The position numbers and the translations under genes are program-made. From JAAYDI01 sp052034005 (GTDB lineage Bacteria; Planctomycetota; Planctomycetia; Pirellulales; Pirellulaceae), in contig JBPOJB010000004.1 of the NCBI GenBank assembly GCA_052034005.1, positions 3,455 through 67,454 of the forward strand: 64,000 bases of DNA. The letters are read 5' to 3'. This document shows, one piece after another, positions 17,477 through 29,310 of the stretch (its first letter is position 1; each line of letters starts with the position of its first letter). The notes below the pieces were generated by a model. The model saw nothing but the letters and a program-made list of their open reading frames with translations. It was not told where the DNA came from and did no database searches.

Positions 17477-18967
17477 ATGACTTGCCACTCCCGGTCGGTG
17501 ACGCGGCGGCGATTCCTGGTCCACGGGACTATGGCCGGGATCGGCCTGTGGTCCAGCGCGCGGCGGGCACACGCGGCGGCGACCGCGCCGGTCGTCAGGA
17601 CGCTCGGCCGAACAGGCGTCCCCGTCACAACAATGGGGCTCGGCGGCCAGGCCAGCCTGCAATGGACCCCGGCGGGTGTTGATCCGGTGGAGATCATTGT
17701 CCAGGCGTACCAGCGTGGAGTGAACTACTTCGACACATCGAATGTGTATGACAAGAGCCAGTTGAACTACGGCGCCGCATTCCGGCGACTGGGGCTCGCA
17801 CCCGGCCGGGAGAACTATGACGAACCCAGGCGGCGACGCGTGTTCGTGGCCAGCAAGACGATGCTGCGCATGGCCAAGGGACCGATGCCGGAGGGGCCGC
17901 GTGTCGAAGGGTCGCAAGGGCGGAGCATGCGCGCCGTTGATGACCTGAAACGCACGCTCACCCAGGTGTTCGGCGACGGGCAGGGCCATTATCCCGACGA
18001 CGCCTACGTCGATCTGTTCCAGATCCATAACCTCAATTACCTGGAGGAAGTCGACGCCCTCTACATGGGTCTCGACAACACGGACCCGAAGGCGAACCAG
18101 ATCGGTGCATTGGCAGCGCTGCGCGACTACCGCGACGGGACGAACCTGACCGGCCTGAACCCCAACGAGGAGCGGCGCATCCGCCACATCGGCATCACCG
18201 GCCACTTGAGTTCACCGGTGCTGATCGAATGCATCCAGCGCGACGAACACCGACTGCTCGACACGCTGCTGGTGGCCGTCAACGCCAACGACCGGCGGTA
18301 TTTCAACCATCAGTACAATGCGATCCCCGTCGCCGCGGCGAAAGGCATGGGCATCATCGCCATGAAGGTCTTTGCGGATGGCGTCCTGTTCGGTCGAAAG
18401 GCGCAGTGGAATCACGACGAACCTGAAGTGATCCAGACGGTGGGTTCCAAATCCCTGGCGAGCACCCCGCTGCTGCAGTATTCGCTGTCGATACCGGGGG
18501 TCTCCACGGCGATCGTCGGGATCGGGCGCATCGATCAGGACGCCCGCCGCTGCCAGTTGCAGCAGAACCTGTACGCCGCCCAACGCGACGCACCACTCGA
18601 CCAGCGGGAACTCCGCCAAGTGGAACAACTGGCGGCGTCCGTCCTCGAGGGCCGGACCAACTATTTCCAGTTGCCCGCCGTGCCGCTGGGCGCGCCGCGC
18701 AACACAACAATCCAATTAGTCGATGATTCCAGCGTCCGCGCGGTCCGCCTGTCCTGGCACATGGCCTTCGCCGCCGATGCGCCGATCACCCACTACAGCA
18801 TCCACCGCGATGGCCGCGAGATCGGCCAGGTGCCGCATGTGCCGCAAGTGACGAAAACACCCTTCACGTTCGACGCACCCTACGCGGAAGGAAGCCACAG
18901 CTACTCGATCGCCACTGTCGATGCCCAAGGCCGCTCGGCCGACTCGGAAATGCTGGAATTGGCGTGA
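17477..18967 (+). CDS. Tat-exported aldo/keto reductase with C-terminal Fn3-like domain
   Basis: Start at ATG 17477 with GGAG just upstream; the 496-residue product opens with a Tat signal (SVTRRRFLVHGTMAGIG). The AKR barrel follows: LGRTGVPVTTMGLGGQA, YFDTSNVYDKSQ (Asp and Tyr of the catalytic tetrad), VFVASKTMLR (Lys), DLFQIHNLN (His), and ATIN-like NANDRRYF. The segment STAIVGIG near the C-terminus of the barrel is the usual NADPH-phosphate region. The last ~85 residues, with VRLSWHMAFAADAPITHYSIHRDG, form a fibronectin type III-like module, uncommon for AKRs. Exported, folded, cofactor-bearing oxidoreductase; substrate unknown. Confidence 0.85.
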   Translation: MTCHSRSVTRRRFLVHGTMAGIGLWSSARRAHAAATAPVVRTLGRTGVPVTTMGLGGQASLQWTPAGVDPVEIIVQAYQRGVNYFDTSNVYDKSQLNYGAAFRRLGLAPGRENYDEPRRRRVFVASKTMLRMAKGPMPEGPRVEGSQGRSMRAVDDLKRTLTQVFGDGQGHYPDDAYVDLFQIHNLNYLEEVDALYMGLDNTDPKANQIGALAALRDYRDGTNLTGLNPNEERRIRHIGITGHLSSPVLIECIQRDEHRLLDTLLVAVNANDRRYFNHQYNAIPVAAAKGMGIIAMKVFADGVLFGRKAQWNHDEPEVIQTVGSKSLASTPLLQYSLSIPGVSTAIVGIGRIDQDARRCQLQQNLYAAQRDAPLDQRELRQVEQLAASVLEGRTNYFQLPAVPLGAPRNTTIQLVDDSSVRAVRLSWHMAFAADAPITHYSIHRDGREIGQVPHVPQVTKTPFTFDAPYAEGSHSYSIATVDAQGRSADSEMLELA

Positions 18968-19111
18968 GCGACTCGGCAGCCCATGGCTTCCGCGCGGGCG
19001 CGCCCCGGTGAGCGTCGATGGTCGCCGGATCATTCCGGCCTAGGCCCGCCTGCGCTGAGCTGCAGGTAGCCGATCCACGGTTCGCTTCAAGCGCGGTATA
19101 CTTGAGCGGGT

Positions 19112-19933
19112 GTGTCGACGCTCATGTTCAGGTGGCCCATGCGGATGCGGTGGTGGAAATCTCGCCGTTGGGAAGAGCGCGCCTGGCGGCTGTTCAGGAC
19201 GCGCTTTCTCCGAGACGCGCAATTGCCAGAGACCCAGCAGCAGATCGACGGTCAGCTTGCCGAGAAAATCGCGCATCTTGCGCCGGCGGCTGATAAGCAG
19301 GGCAAGCTGCACCGCGTCGTCCAGCAAGCGTCCGAATTGTGGGCCAACCGGTCGAAGCTCCGCAAGTCCGACATCGCGTTGTTGGCAGCCGCACTGCTCT
19401 ATTTCATCAGCCCGCTGGATGCGATCCCCGACCTGCTGCCCGGCATCGGGTATGTGGACGATATCATCGTGGTGTCAGCGATCGTCGCGCTGGTGGCGCG
19501 CGGCGTGTCGGCATTGAGCGCGCACACGAAGCATCAGCTCGAGGCGTGGCTTGACGAGCGGACCGACGTTGTGATCCAACGCCTGGACGAGACGGCGGCC
19601 AGCGGCATCCGGAAGGCGGTCATGGCGGTGACGATCGGGCTCTGGGGCACGACGACGGCGGCGGCCGTCTCGCTGTCCGTGGCCACCGCGATCGGCGGCT
19701 ATTCGATCGAGTGGTTGGCGTACGTCGTGGCATCCACGGCATTGGTCATCGCCTGCAACGCAGGCACTGCGGCGCATTACTGGCGTGCATACCGCAAGCT
19801 CGACGGCGCATGGCAACAGCGCCTGCGCGGGCTGGTGGCTGCCAGGCTCTCGCGACGACACCTGGTCATGCTCGGCTTGCCGGTGCTGGTGCTGATCGCT
19901 CTGGGGATCGCGCGGCTGCTGATCTCGCTCTGA
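19112..19933 (+). CDS. DUF1232 (YkvA-like) membrane protein
   Basis: 273 residues if the GTG at 19112 is used. ATGs at 19124, 19139 and 19145 are alternatives, and AGGTGG at 19130-19135 would favour 19139 or 19145. The DUF1232 core ALLYFISPLDAIPDLLPGIGYVDD (about 94-117) is textbook. Downstream come two hydrophobic segments (VAVTIGLWGTTTAAAVSLSVA and the pair around WLAYVVASTALVIA) and a final helix LVMLGLPVLVLIALGIARLL. The family is found in small membrane proteins of unknown role. TATACT at 19097-19102 is a -10 candidate. Confidence 0.8.
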   Translation: MSTLMFRWPMRMRWWKSRRWEERAWRLFRTRFLRDAQLPETQQQIDGQLAEKIAHLAPAADKQGKLHRVVQQASELWANRSKLRKSDIALLAAALLYFISPLDAIPDLLPGIGYVDDIIVVSAIVALVARGVSALSAHTKHQLEAWLDERTDVVIQRLDETAASGIRKAVMAVTIGLWGTTTAAAVSLSVATAIGGYSIEWLAYVVASTALVIACNAGTAAHYWRAYRKLDGAWQQRLRGLVAARLSRRHLVMLGLPVLVLIALGIARLLISL

Positions 19934-20258
19934 TCGGAGTTGGCCGATCGGCCGCCGCCAGCGCGGCATTGTCGCTACAACCAGCCGATCCCGTTCCGCC
20001 GGACCGGAGGCGTCTGGAACGGTTGTAACGGCTCGGTCAATCAGGGGCGAGCGTCGATCCTGCTCGCCGTTTCGCGGCGGCCGGCCGGCAATCACTCGAC
20101 GTTCATAACCTACGTTTGGAAGATGTGAACGCGACTCGGGTTCTTGGGCCGTGCCGCGCGGCCGGGTTGCGCTGGTCATGCGAGCGCGGCCGGCGATCCG
20201 CCCGCAGCGGGGGGCAGGCTGTCGTGTCGAGCGTATCCCATAGGGAGGGTCCGCGATC
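19934..20258. other. Spacer before histidine kinase gene
   Basis: 325 bases without a gene. A small inverted repeat, CGTTCA (20100-20105) and TGAACG (20126-20131), lies in an AT-richer patch and could be a regulatory site. The GC-rich rest shows no recognisable riboswitch. Confidence 0.35.
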
Positions 20259-23093
<2,835 letters not shown>

Positions 23094-23112
23094 TCTCCCA
23101 GGAGGCCCGAGC

Positions 23113-24717
23113 ATGCCCCGGCCATACGGCAGCCAGCACCACAACCAAGACTTCGCGCGGCAACCGCCTCCGGCACTCCTGCGGGTGCTCGTCGTCGATG
23201 ACGACCCCGCCGACCTGCGCCTGATCTCCCGAATCACTTCGACCGCGGGTTATGAAGTCCGCCAGGCGCGGAACGGCCAGGAGGCGGTGGGCCGAGTGCT
23301 GGATGACTGCCCCGACCTGGTCGTCACCGATTGGGACATGCCGGGCCTGGACGGCGTGCAGTTGTGCCAGCAGCTGCGCACCTTGGATGTCCCGTTCTAT
23401 GTGTACGTGTTGCTGCTGACGGCCAAGTCGCGCCCGCAGGAGCTGGTGCAGGCCCTGGAGGCGGGAGCCGATGACTTCATCTCGAAGCCGATCAGCCCGG
23501 CTGTGCTGCTGGCGCGTTTGAAGGCGGGCGCGCGGACCGTGGTCATGGAACGTTCCTTGCGGCGTCTTAGCCAGTCAGACCCGCTCACGGGCGCGCTGAA
23601 TCGCCGCGCGTTCTATGAACGGTTGACATCCGAATGGGATAAGGCCGCGCGCGACGGCAAACCGCTTTCGTGCGTCATGATCGACCTGGATTTCTTCAAG
23701 CGGCTGAACGACTCGTTCGGCCATGTCGCCGGCGATACGATGCTGCAAGCTGTCGTTCATCTGTTCCAAAGCGCTTGCGGACCCCTGGATGCTGTCGCCC
23801 GCCTCGGCGGCGAAGAGTTCTGTGTGCTGCTGGTCGACGCCGACGAAACCACAGCCACACGGTGGGCGGAGAGCATGGTGTCCGCGCTCGCCCAGCAGCG
23901 TGTTCCGTTCCACGACCAGGTGTTGACCGCCAGCGCGAGCTTCGGCGTGGCGACACGGATGCCGGACATGACCGCACCCGAAGCCCTCGTGCAACAAGCT
24001 GACCAGGCCTTGAGCATCGCCAAGGAGTCCGGGCGCAGTCGGGTCGTCGCGTTCCGGCGCCTGACGACCGCCGCGCCCGATGGCACGCCCGCGGCAGCCG
24101 TGCCGGATCCTTGGGAGCAGGTCCTGGCGCGCGATGTCATGGCTCCCGCGCTGTACACGCCCCATCAGGACGATACGGTGGCCCAGGTTGCCGACCTGTT
24201 CCTGCAGCTGCGGATCGACGCGGCGCCGGTGGTCGACGGTGCCGGCCGGTTGGTCGGCGTCGTATCGGAAGGCGATCTCCTGAGCGCGGCTACCGCCCAT
24301 CGGCTCCTGGACGTGCCCATCCGACACTGCATGAAGACGATCGTCGTTCAGTATTCCGAAGACGTGCCGGCGATCGACGTCTATCGATTCCTTTCCCGCG
24401 CGGCCGTGCCTCGTGTGATCGTCGTTCGGCAGGGGCAGCCGACGGGGGTCATCAGCCGGTCCACGCTGCTGCGGTGGCTCCGCAATTGGGTCATGCTTCG
24501 TCCACGCAGTGCGGACGGCGATGTGCTGTCCATCTCGGCGCGCGCCGCCGGAATTCTCCGGGCTGCTGACGCGGCCTCCGATCGCCTGCTGGCGCTCCGC
24601 CAGGAAGTGGCCGCGGCCGGATGCGATCTCGTGCCCTGCGCGGTGGCTGAGGCCTCGCGGCTGGAAGAGATCATCTGCGACATGCTGGCCCACTGCCGCG
24701 GCCGCGACCACCTGTGA
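23113..24717 (+). CDS. Response regulator with GGDEF diguanylate cyclase and CBS pair
   Basis: 534 residues, 19 bp behind the hybrid kinase and likely co-transcribed. Receiver at about 22-145 with phospho-acceptor Asp73 (VVTDWDMPG), Lys125 and the acidic DD at 29-31. GGDEF domain at about 153-320: DPLTGALNRR, MIDLDFFKRLND, and active-site GGEEF at 232-236, so cyclase activity is expected. The inhibitory site upstream, normally RxxD, reads GPLD (223-226), so product inhibition may be lost. A CBS pair (about 337-455, RDVMAPALYTPHQDDT and RHCMKTIVVQYSEDV) would bind adenine nucleotides. CBS at the C-terminus of a REC-GGDEF protein is uncommon. A helical tail follows. Confidence 0.9.
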   Translation: MPRPYGSQHHNQDFARQPPPALLRVLVVDDDPADLRLISRITSTAGYEVRQARNGQEAVGRVLDDCPDLVVTDWDMPGLDGVQLCQQLRTLDVPFYVYVLLLTAKSRPQELVQALEAGADDFISKPISPAVLLARLKAGARTVVMERSLRRLSQSDPLTGALNRRAFYERLTSEWDKAARDGKPLSCVMIDLDFFKRLNDSFGHVAGDTMLQAVVHLFQSACGPLDAVARLGGEEFCVLLVDADETTATRWAESMVSALAQQRVPFHDQVLTASASFGVATRMPDMTAPEALVQQADQALSIAKESGRSRVVAFRRLTTAAPDGTPAAAVPDPWEQVLARDVMAPALYTPHQDDTVAQVADLFLQLRIDAAPVVDGAGRLVGVVSEGDLLSAATAHRLLDVPIRHCMKTIVVQYSEDVPAIDVYRFLSRAAVPRVIVVRQGQPTGVISRSTLLRWLRNWVMLRPRSADGDVLSISARAAGILRAADAASDRLLALRQEVAAAGCDLVPCAVAEASRLEEIICDMLAHCRGRDHL

Positions 24718-24889
24718 GCCTGGCCGCGGCGGTGAATGGTCCCGGCCGTCTGGTCGATCCCGGCCAGCCTCTCCGCCACCCGCCGCGGCAGGCGATTGCC
24801 AAGGCCTGCAGCACAGGCGATCATGGTGTGCGGGCGCCGGTGCGTCGGGGAACGAAACCCCGCCGAGAGTCCTTCCAGGAGCTGCTGCC

Positions 24890-27229
24890 ATGTCACGATC
24901 GATGATGCCGGGATTCGCGTGGTGGATGGGGTTGTGCACGTTGCTGCTGGCGCGCACCGCGCTGGCTCAGCCGGATGGCAAGACGCTGATCGAGTGGCGG
25001 TTCGACACGGCGGGCGACTTCCGCGGCTGGACGATCGGCAGCCTGGTGGCCGACGGCCAGGTGCGTGACGGAGCGTTGCACGGGCGCGCGATTGGCGACG
25101 ATCCTATCATCATCGGTCCCGTGTTCGAGATCCCGGCCGCCGCGACGCAATATGTGGAATTCTGCGTGAAGGGCTCGGCCCCGGCTCTGGCCGAGCTGTA
25201 CTGGACCGAGACGCTGGAGGGCCAGTACGGCGGGTTCAGCGCGCAGAAACACCGGATGTTCCACACGCACGGCGACGGCCAGTGGCACGTCTATCGCATC
25301 TGGCCGTTCTGGCAGGCGGCCAAGAAGATCATCCGCCTGCGGTTCGATCCGCCCAATGCCGGCGAGTTTGATCTGCGGTGGGTCCGGGTCGTGGAAGCGC
25401 CCACCCGCGCGACCTCGCAGGCCACTCGGTGGGAGGAAGCCGATATCCGCGCACAGTGGATCGAGTCTGGCGACGTGGCGGAACGCGCGCAAGGGCCGAT
25501 CCTGCTGAGTCCGTTGCTGTCGATCCGCGCGACGGAGTATCCGTTCGTGTGCGTGCGGATGGCGACTCGCAGCGCCGCCAGTGGCCGGCTCTTCTATGTC
25601 TCCAGCAACCGGTTCGGCTGGCAGGATGTGACGTTTTCGCTGCGCCCGGATGGCCGAGTGCACTCGTATAACCTGGCGGTCGGCAGGCTGCAGGCGTGGC
25701 GGGACGACATCCTGTTGCTCGGCCTGCAACTGCCCGGCGGCCCGGACGATCAGACGCGAATCGAGTCCGTGGAAGTCGCGTCCGAAGCGCGCGGGCCCGC
25801 CGACATCGAAGTCGTCTATTTCGGACCGACGGAGGGCGTGCAACGCGCCGGACGGCCCACATCCGTGACCTGCACGCTCCAGAACCTTGGCGGCCGGACC
25901 GCGGAGCACGTGACCGCCACGCTCCAGGTCGGCCGCGACGTCCAAGTGCTTGACGGCGCCGACAAGACGATCGAGCACCTGTCGTTGCACCAGCCTCAGA
26001 CGGTTCAGTGGCAGGTGCGTTCAGATCGGGTGGGCAAGCTCGATTTGCGAGTGCAGGTGTCGGCCGCGGGGTCCGACACTGTCTCGGCGACGGCCGCGCT
26101 GGATCTGACCAGGCCGCCCGACCTGCCGCCGACCGATTACGTCCCGGAACCGCAGCCGGTCAAGAGCGACTACGAGATCGGCGCATTCTATTTTCCCGGC
26201 TTCCCCACCATGGAGAAGTGGCAGCCCATCCTACCCTGGCCCAATCGCAAACCGATCCTGGGTTGGTATGACGAGTCGAACCCGGAATGCGCTGATTGGC
26301 AGATCAAGTGGGCCGTCGAGCACGGCATTGACTTCTACATGGTCGACTGGTACTGGTGCCAGGGCCGCCGCCAGCTGGACCACTGGCTCCACAACGCGTA
26401 CGGGAAAGCACGGTACAAGAAGTACCTGAAATGGTGCGTCATGTGGGCGAACCACAACCCGCCCGACACGCACTCGGCCGACGATTGGCGCAACGTCACG
26501 CAATACTGGATCGACCACTACTTCCACACGCCCGAGTACTATCGCATTGACAACCGGCCGGCCGTGTTCATCTGGGCGCCGCACAACGTGCGCCACGATC
26601 TTGGCGGGGGGGACGAGGCGGCCAGGTTGTATGCCATGTCGCAGGAGATGGCCAAGGCAGCGGGCCTGCCGGGGATCTACTTCGTCGCCATGAGCGGGCA
26701 TGACAGCCCCGAGTCCACGAAGCAACGCATCCAGGAGGGCTTCGAGGCCGCGACGACTTATCACAGCTTCCAGCTCGCATGGCAGCGTGCGCAGAGCGAC
26801 CGGTTCCCCTATGCCAGCCTGCTCGACACGTGCCCCGACTTGTGGCGCGATGCCCAGCAATCCGCCGCGGGACTGCTCTACCTGCCGATCGTCGACACCG
26901 GCTGGGATCCGCGGCCGTGGCACGGCGAGAAGACGATGGTGGCCGAAGGCCGCACACCGGAGCTGTTCGGCCAGCTCTGTCGGCTCGGCCGGCAGTTCGC
27001 CGACGAGCACGGCAAGAAGATCATCCTGCTTGGGCCGGTCAACGAGTGGGGCGAAGGCAGCTACATCGAACCGTACGCCCAGTACGGATTCCAGGATCTC
27101 GACCAGCTGCGCGCGGCGTTCTGCGAACCGGGCGACTGGCCGCCGAACGTGATCCCGGCCGACGTCGGGCTCGGGCCGTACGACCTGCCGGCGCCGGCCG
27201 CGCAGGCCGCGGGCGAGCCCGAGCGTTGA
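24890..27229 (+). CDS. Secreted WbsX/GH99-like glycan-active protein
   Basis: Start at ATG 24890 with AGGAG 9 bases upstream gives 779 residues with a signal peptide (MMPGFAWWMGLCTLLLARTALA). Residues ~30-430 are beta-sandwich modules, including an Ig/CARDB-like segment around TSVTCTLQNLGG. From about 425 comes the WbsX-type TIM barrel: IGAFYFPGFPTMEKWQPI, GIDFYMVDWYWCQGRRQLDHW, WCVMWANHNPP, NRPAVFIWAP and PVNEWGEGSYIEPY, motifs shared with GH99-like alpha-mannosidases and the so-called glycosyltransferase WbsX family. The Glu in NEWGEGSYIEP is a likely active-site residue. Exported, so a glycoside hydrolase role is more likely than a cytoplasmic transferase. Confidence 0.82.
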   Translation: MSRSMMPGFAWWMGLCTLLLARTALAQPDGKTLIEWRFDTAGDFRGWTIGSLVADGQVRDGALHGRAIGDDPIIIGPVFEIPAAATQYVEFCVKGSAPALAELYWTETLEGQYGGFSAQKHRMFHTHGDGQWHVYRIWPFWQAAKKIIRLRFDPPNAGEFDLRWVRVVEAPTRATSQATRWEEADIRAQWIESGDVAERAQGPILLSPLLSIRATEYPFVCVRMATRSAASGRLFYVSSNRFGWQDVTFSLRPDGRVHSYNLAVGRLQAWRDDILLLGLQLPGGPDDQTRIESVEVASEARGPADIEVVYFGPTEGVQRAGRPTSVTCTLQNLGGRTAEHVTATLQVGRDVQVLDGADKTIEHLSLHQPQTVQWQVRSDRVGKLDLRVQVSAAGSDTVSATAALDLTRPPDLPPTDYVPEPQPVKSDYEIGAFYFPGFPTMEKWQPILPWPNRKPILGWYDESNPECADWQIKWAVEHGIDFYMVDWYWCQGRRQLDHWLHNAYGKARYKKYLKWCVMWANHNPPDTHSADDWRNVTQYWIDHYFHTPEYYRIDNRPAVFIWAPHNVRHDLGGGDEAARLYAMSQEMAKAAGLPGIYFVAMSGHDSPESTKQRIQEGFEAATTYHSFQLAWQRAQSDRFPYASLLDTCPDLWRDAQQSAAGLLYLPIVDTGWDPRPWHGEKTMVAEGRTPELFGQLCRLGRQFADEHGKKIILLGPVNEWGEGSYIEPYAQYGFQDLDQLRAAFCEPGDWPPNVIPADVGLGPYDLPAPAAQAAGEPER

Positions 27230-27319
27230 AACATACGATTCACCGTTACAGCATTTACCTGATCCGCGCGCGGGGCGGTCCAGACCCGCGCCTCACCGAC
27301 GCAGAAAGCCGCGCACTCG

Positions 27320-28582
27320 ATGATGAACCGTGACGTTTATTCGTACATCCGGGATCTGCCCGTCTTTGACGTGCACGAGCATCACATGCCCGAGTTGCTC
27401 AGCAACTCCGACGTGGGTCTGCTCGCGCTGTTCCGGCAGAGTTATGTCGGCTGGACGCAAGCGCGCCCCTACACCTTGCCGTCCGAGACGCGCGCCGAGG
27501 ATCCGATGCTCGCGCCTGTCGGACCGGGCAGCTGGGAAGAGATTGCCCGGTACCTCCAGCACAGCGGCTCGAATTCGTTCGTGCGAAACCTGGTCGCCGC
27601 GCTGACTGAGCTGTACGAATTGGACCAGGACGGCATCACGCCGAGCAACTGGCAGGACCTGGATCGCGAGATCCGCCGACGCCACGCGGACGCGGGCTGG
27701 CGCCACGAAGTGCTCGATCGAGCGCACATCGACCGGATCGTCACGGACCCGTTCAGCGATCCCTTGCTGGATGCGCACGCGGCGCTGGGAGACCGGTACT
27801 GGTCGGTCCTGCGGATCAATGCCTTGGCGGTCGGCTGGCATCCGGAATCATGCGATCACAATGGCAACAGCGCGCATCGGTTTGCTCACCGCCTCGGCCA
27901 CCAGCTCGACACGTTCGACGACTACCTGGCGCTGCTCGACCTCCTGCTGGACACGCTGGCTTCGCGGCATCAAGTGGGCATCAAGAACGCGCTGGCCTAC
28001 GACCGCTCGGTCAACTTCGATGACGTGGATGAGGGCTTGGCGCGTCAGGCCTGGGGCCGACGTCAGCCGACTGTGGCGCAGCGCAAGGCCTTCGGTGACG
28101 TCGTGGTGGACCGCCTCTGCCGACTCTGCGGCGAGCGCGACGTGCCGTTCCAGATGCACCTCGGCTCCGCCCAGATCCGCGGCTCGCACCCGATGAATGC
28201 CGCCGGACTGATCGAACGGCATCCGCGCACGCGGTTCCTGTTGATGCACCTGGCCTTCCCCTGGAGCCGCGATCTGCTGGGTCTGGCGTTCGTGTACCGC
28301 AACGTCTGGCTGGACCTGACCTGGTCCGCCTTGCTCAGCCCGACCTGCTTCAAGCAGTCCCTCCATGAAGCGATCGAGGTGCTGCCCGACGAGTCGCGCC
28401 TGATGATCGGTGGCGATAACTGGCACGTCGAAGAAACCTATGGCGCGATGCAGTTGATGCGCCGCCTGATCGGCCAGGTGCTCCAGGAGAAGGTGGACAG
28501 CGGATACTTCCAGGCGGCCGACGCGCAGCGTCTGGCACGCAAGATCCTGAGCGATAATGCCACGCAGTTCTTCGGCCGCTAG
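27320..28582 (+). CDS. Metal-dependent amidohydrolase superfamily protein (uronate-isomerase-like)
   Basis: 420 residues, cytoplasmic, no signal peptide. The amidohydrolase HxH metal motif is at the N-terminus (FDVHEHH, His19 and His21). Later conserved points are IKNALAYDRS (site of the bridging Lys in some members), QMHLG, LLMHLAFPWSRDLL and the C-terminal GGDNWHVEE, where the Asp is the usual final ligand. The architecture, long helices between the first strands and the GGD motif, is closest to amidohydrolase family 2 and glucuronate isomerase. It follows the WbsX-like gene by 90 bases on the same strand. Product could be a sugar-acid isomerase or a lactonase. Confidence 0.75.
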   Translation: MMNRDVYSYIRDLPVFDVHEHHMPELLSNSDVGLLALFRQSYVGWTQARPYTLPSETRAEDPMLAPVGPGSWEEIARYLQHSGSNSFVRNLVAALTELYELDQDGITPSNWQDLDREIRRRHADAGWRHEVLDRAHIDRIVTDPFSDPLLDAHAALGDRYWSVLRINALAVGWHPESCDHNGNSAHRFAHRLGHQLDTFDDYLALLDLLLDTLASRHQVGIKNALAYDRSVNFDDVDEGLARQAWGRRQPTVAQRKAFGDVVVDRLCRLCGERDVPFQMHLGSAQIRGSHPMNAAGLIERHPRTRFLLMHLAFPWSRDLLGLAFVYRNVWLDLTWSALLSPTCFKQSLHEAIEVLPDESRLMIGGDNWHVEETYGAMQLMRRLIGQVLQEKVDSGYFQAADAQRLARKILSDNATQFFGR

Positions 28583-28782
28583 TTGCCGCCGATCCCCGCC
28601 ACCCCGTCCACGTTTTGACAACGGCCCACCCAAGGCGCGGCTTCGGAGGACCCAATCTCTCAGGCACGGACCTGTGTTGACTCCCACGCCCCTGCCGCGA
28701 CCACGCTGGTAGCCCACATGCTCCTATTTGGGCGCTCACGAACAAACCACCGCATGAATGCGGTCACTGCGAGCCCCACTTT

Positions 28783-28809
28783 GGCTCCAGCGTGTCGGCC
28801 ATCTCGGCC
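28783..28809. repeat. Dispersed repeat block 2, copy A
   Basis: 27 bases beginning GGCTCCAGCGTGTCGG, identical to 31800-31826. Lies inside the RHS remnant. Confidence 0.8.
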
Positions 28810-29138
28810 CGGAGTTGGTTGAGATCGATAGCGCCAGCGAGGAATCCATTTGGATCCTCGCTGATCCAGCGGCCCACGGCGGCATCGTAGTTCCGCGCGC
28901 GATTGTACTGAAACTCGGTGGCCGTGTCGAATTGCCGGCTGGTGAAGAGGTAGCGGGTCTTGGACGTGTCACCACTCGTGACGTTGCCGAAGGGGTCGTA
29001 CTTGAAGTGCGTCGTGATCGTACCGTCCTGCTTGGCCAAGTCGCGAACCGTCCCCAGTGTGCCGGGTTTGATGGCATCTTGGGCTTCGCCATAGCTCCGC
29101 GGGTTCGCCACAACGACAGGCCGAATCGAGTTCGCGCG

Positions 29139-29163
29139 CGTAAATGAGTCCTGACCCCTTTTT
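29139..29163. repeat. Dispersed repeat block 3, copy A
   Basis: Core AATGAGTCCTGACCCC followed by T5; matches blocks at 31831-31856 and 35871-35896. At the upstream edge of the RHS remnant. Confidence 0.8.
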
Positions 29164-29310
29164 GGAATCAACGACCATTTTCATCAGCCCAGCCCGAGAT
29201 TATCATGGACGGATGCCTCGGCCTTTGCCGTTCTGAGACAGTCAAGTCGAATTCGGCCTGTGCTGCACGCGGCTGGACCGACGCAGCGTCCCACGCTACG
29301 AGGACCAACA

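Larger units (their letters stand above)
28764..29171 (-). pseudogene. RHS repeat core remnant
   Basis: The translated stretch carries the hallmark of the RHS repeat-associated core: YDPFGNVTSGD, then TSRQFDTATEFQYNRARNYDAAVGRWISEDPNGF. A full RHS protein has more than 1000 residues and continues past this point with an AGDANLYRYV-like sequence; here the frame diverges to LNQLRAEMADTLEPK and stops. The N-terminal ~30 residues are read from a dispersed repeat and are not RHS-like. It is a fragment, probably left after recombination. Part of its end recurs at 31800-31826. Confidence 0.75.
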
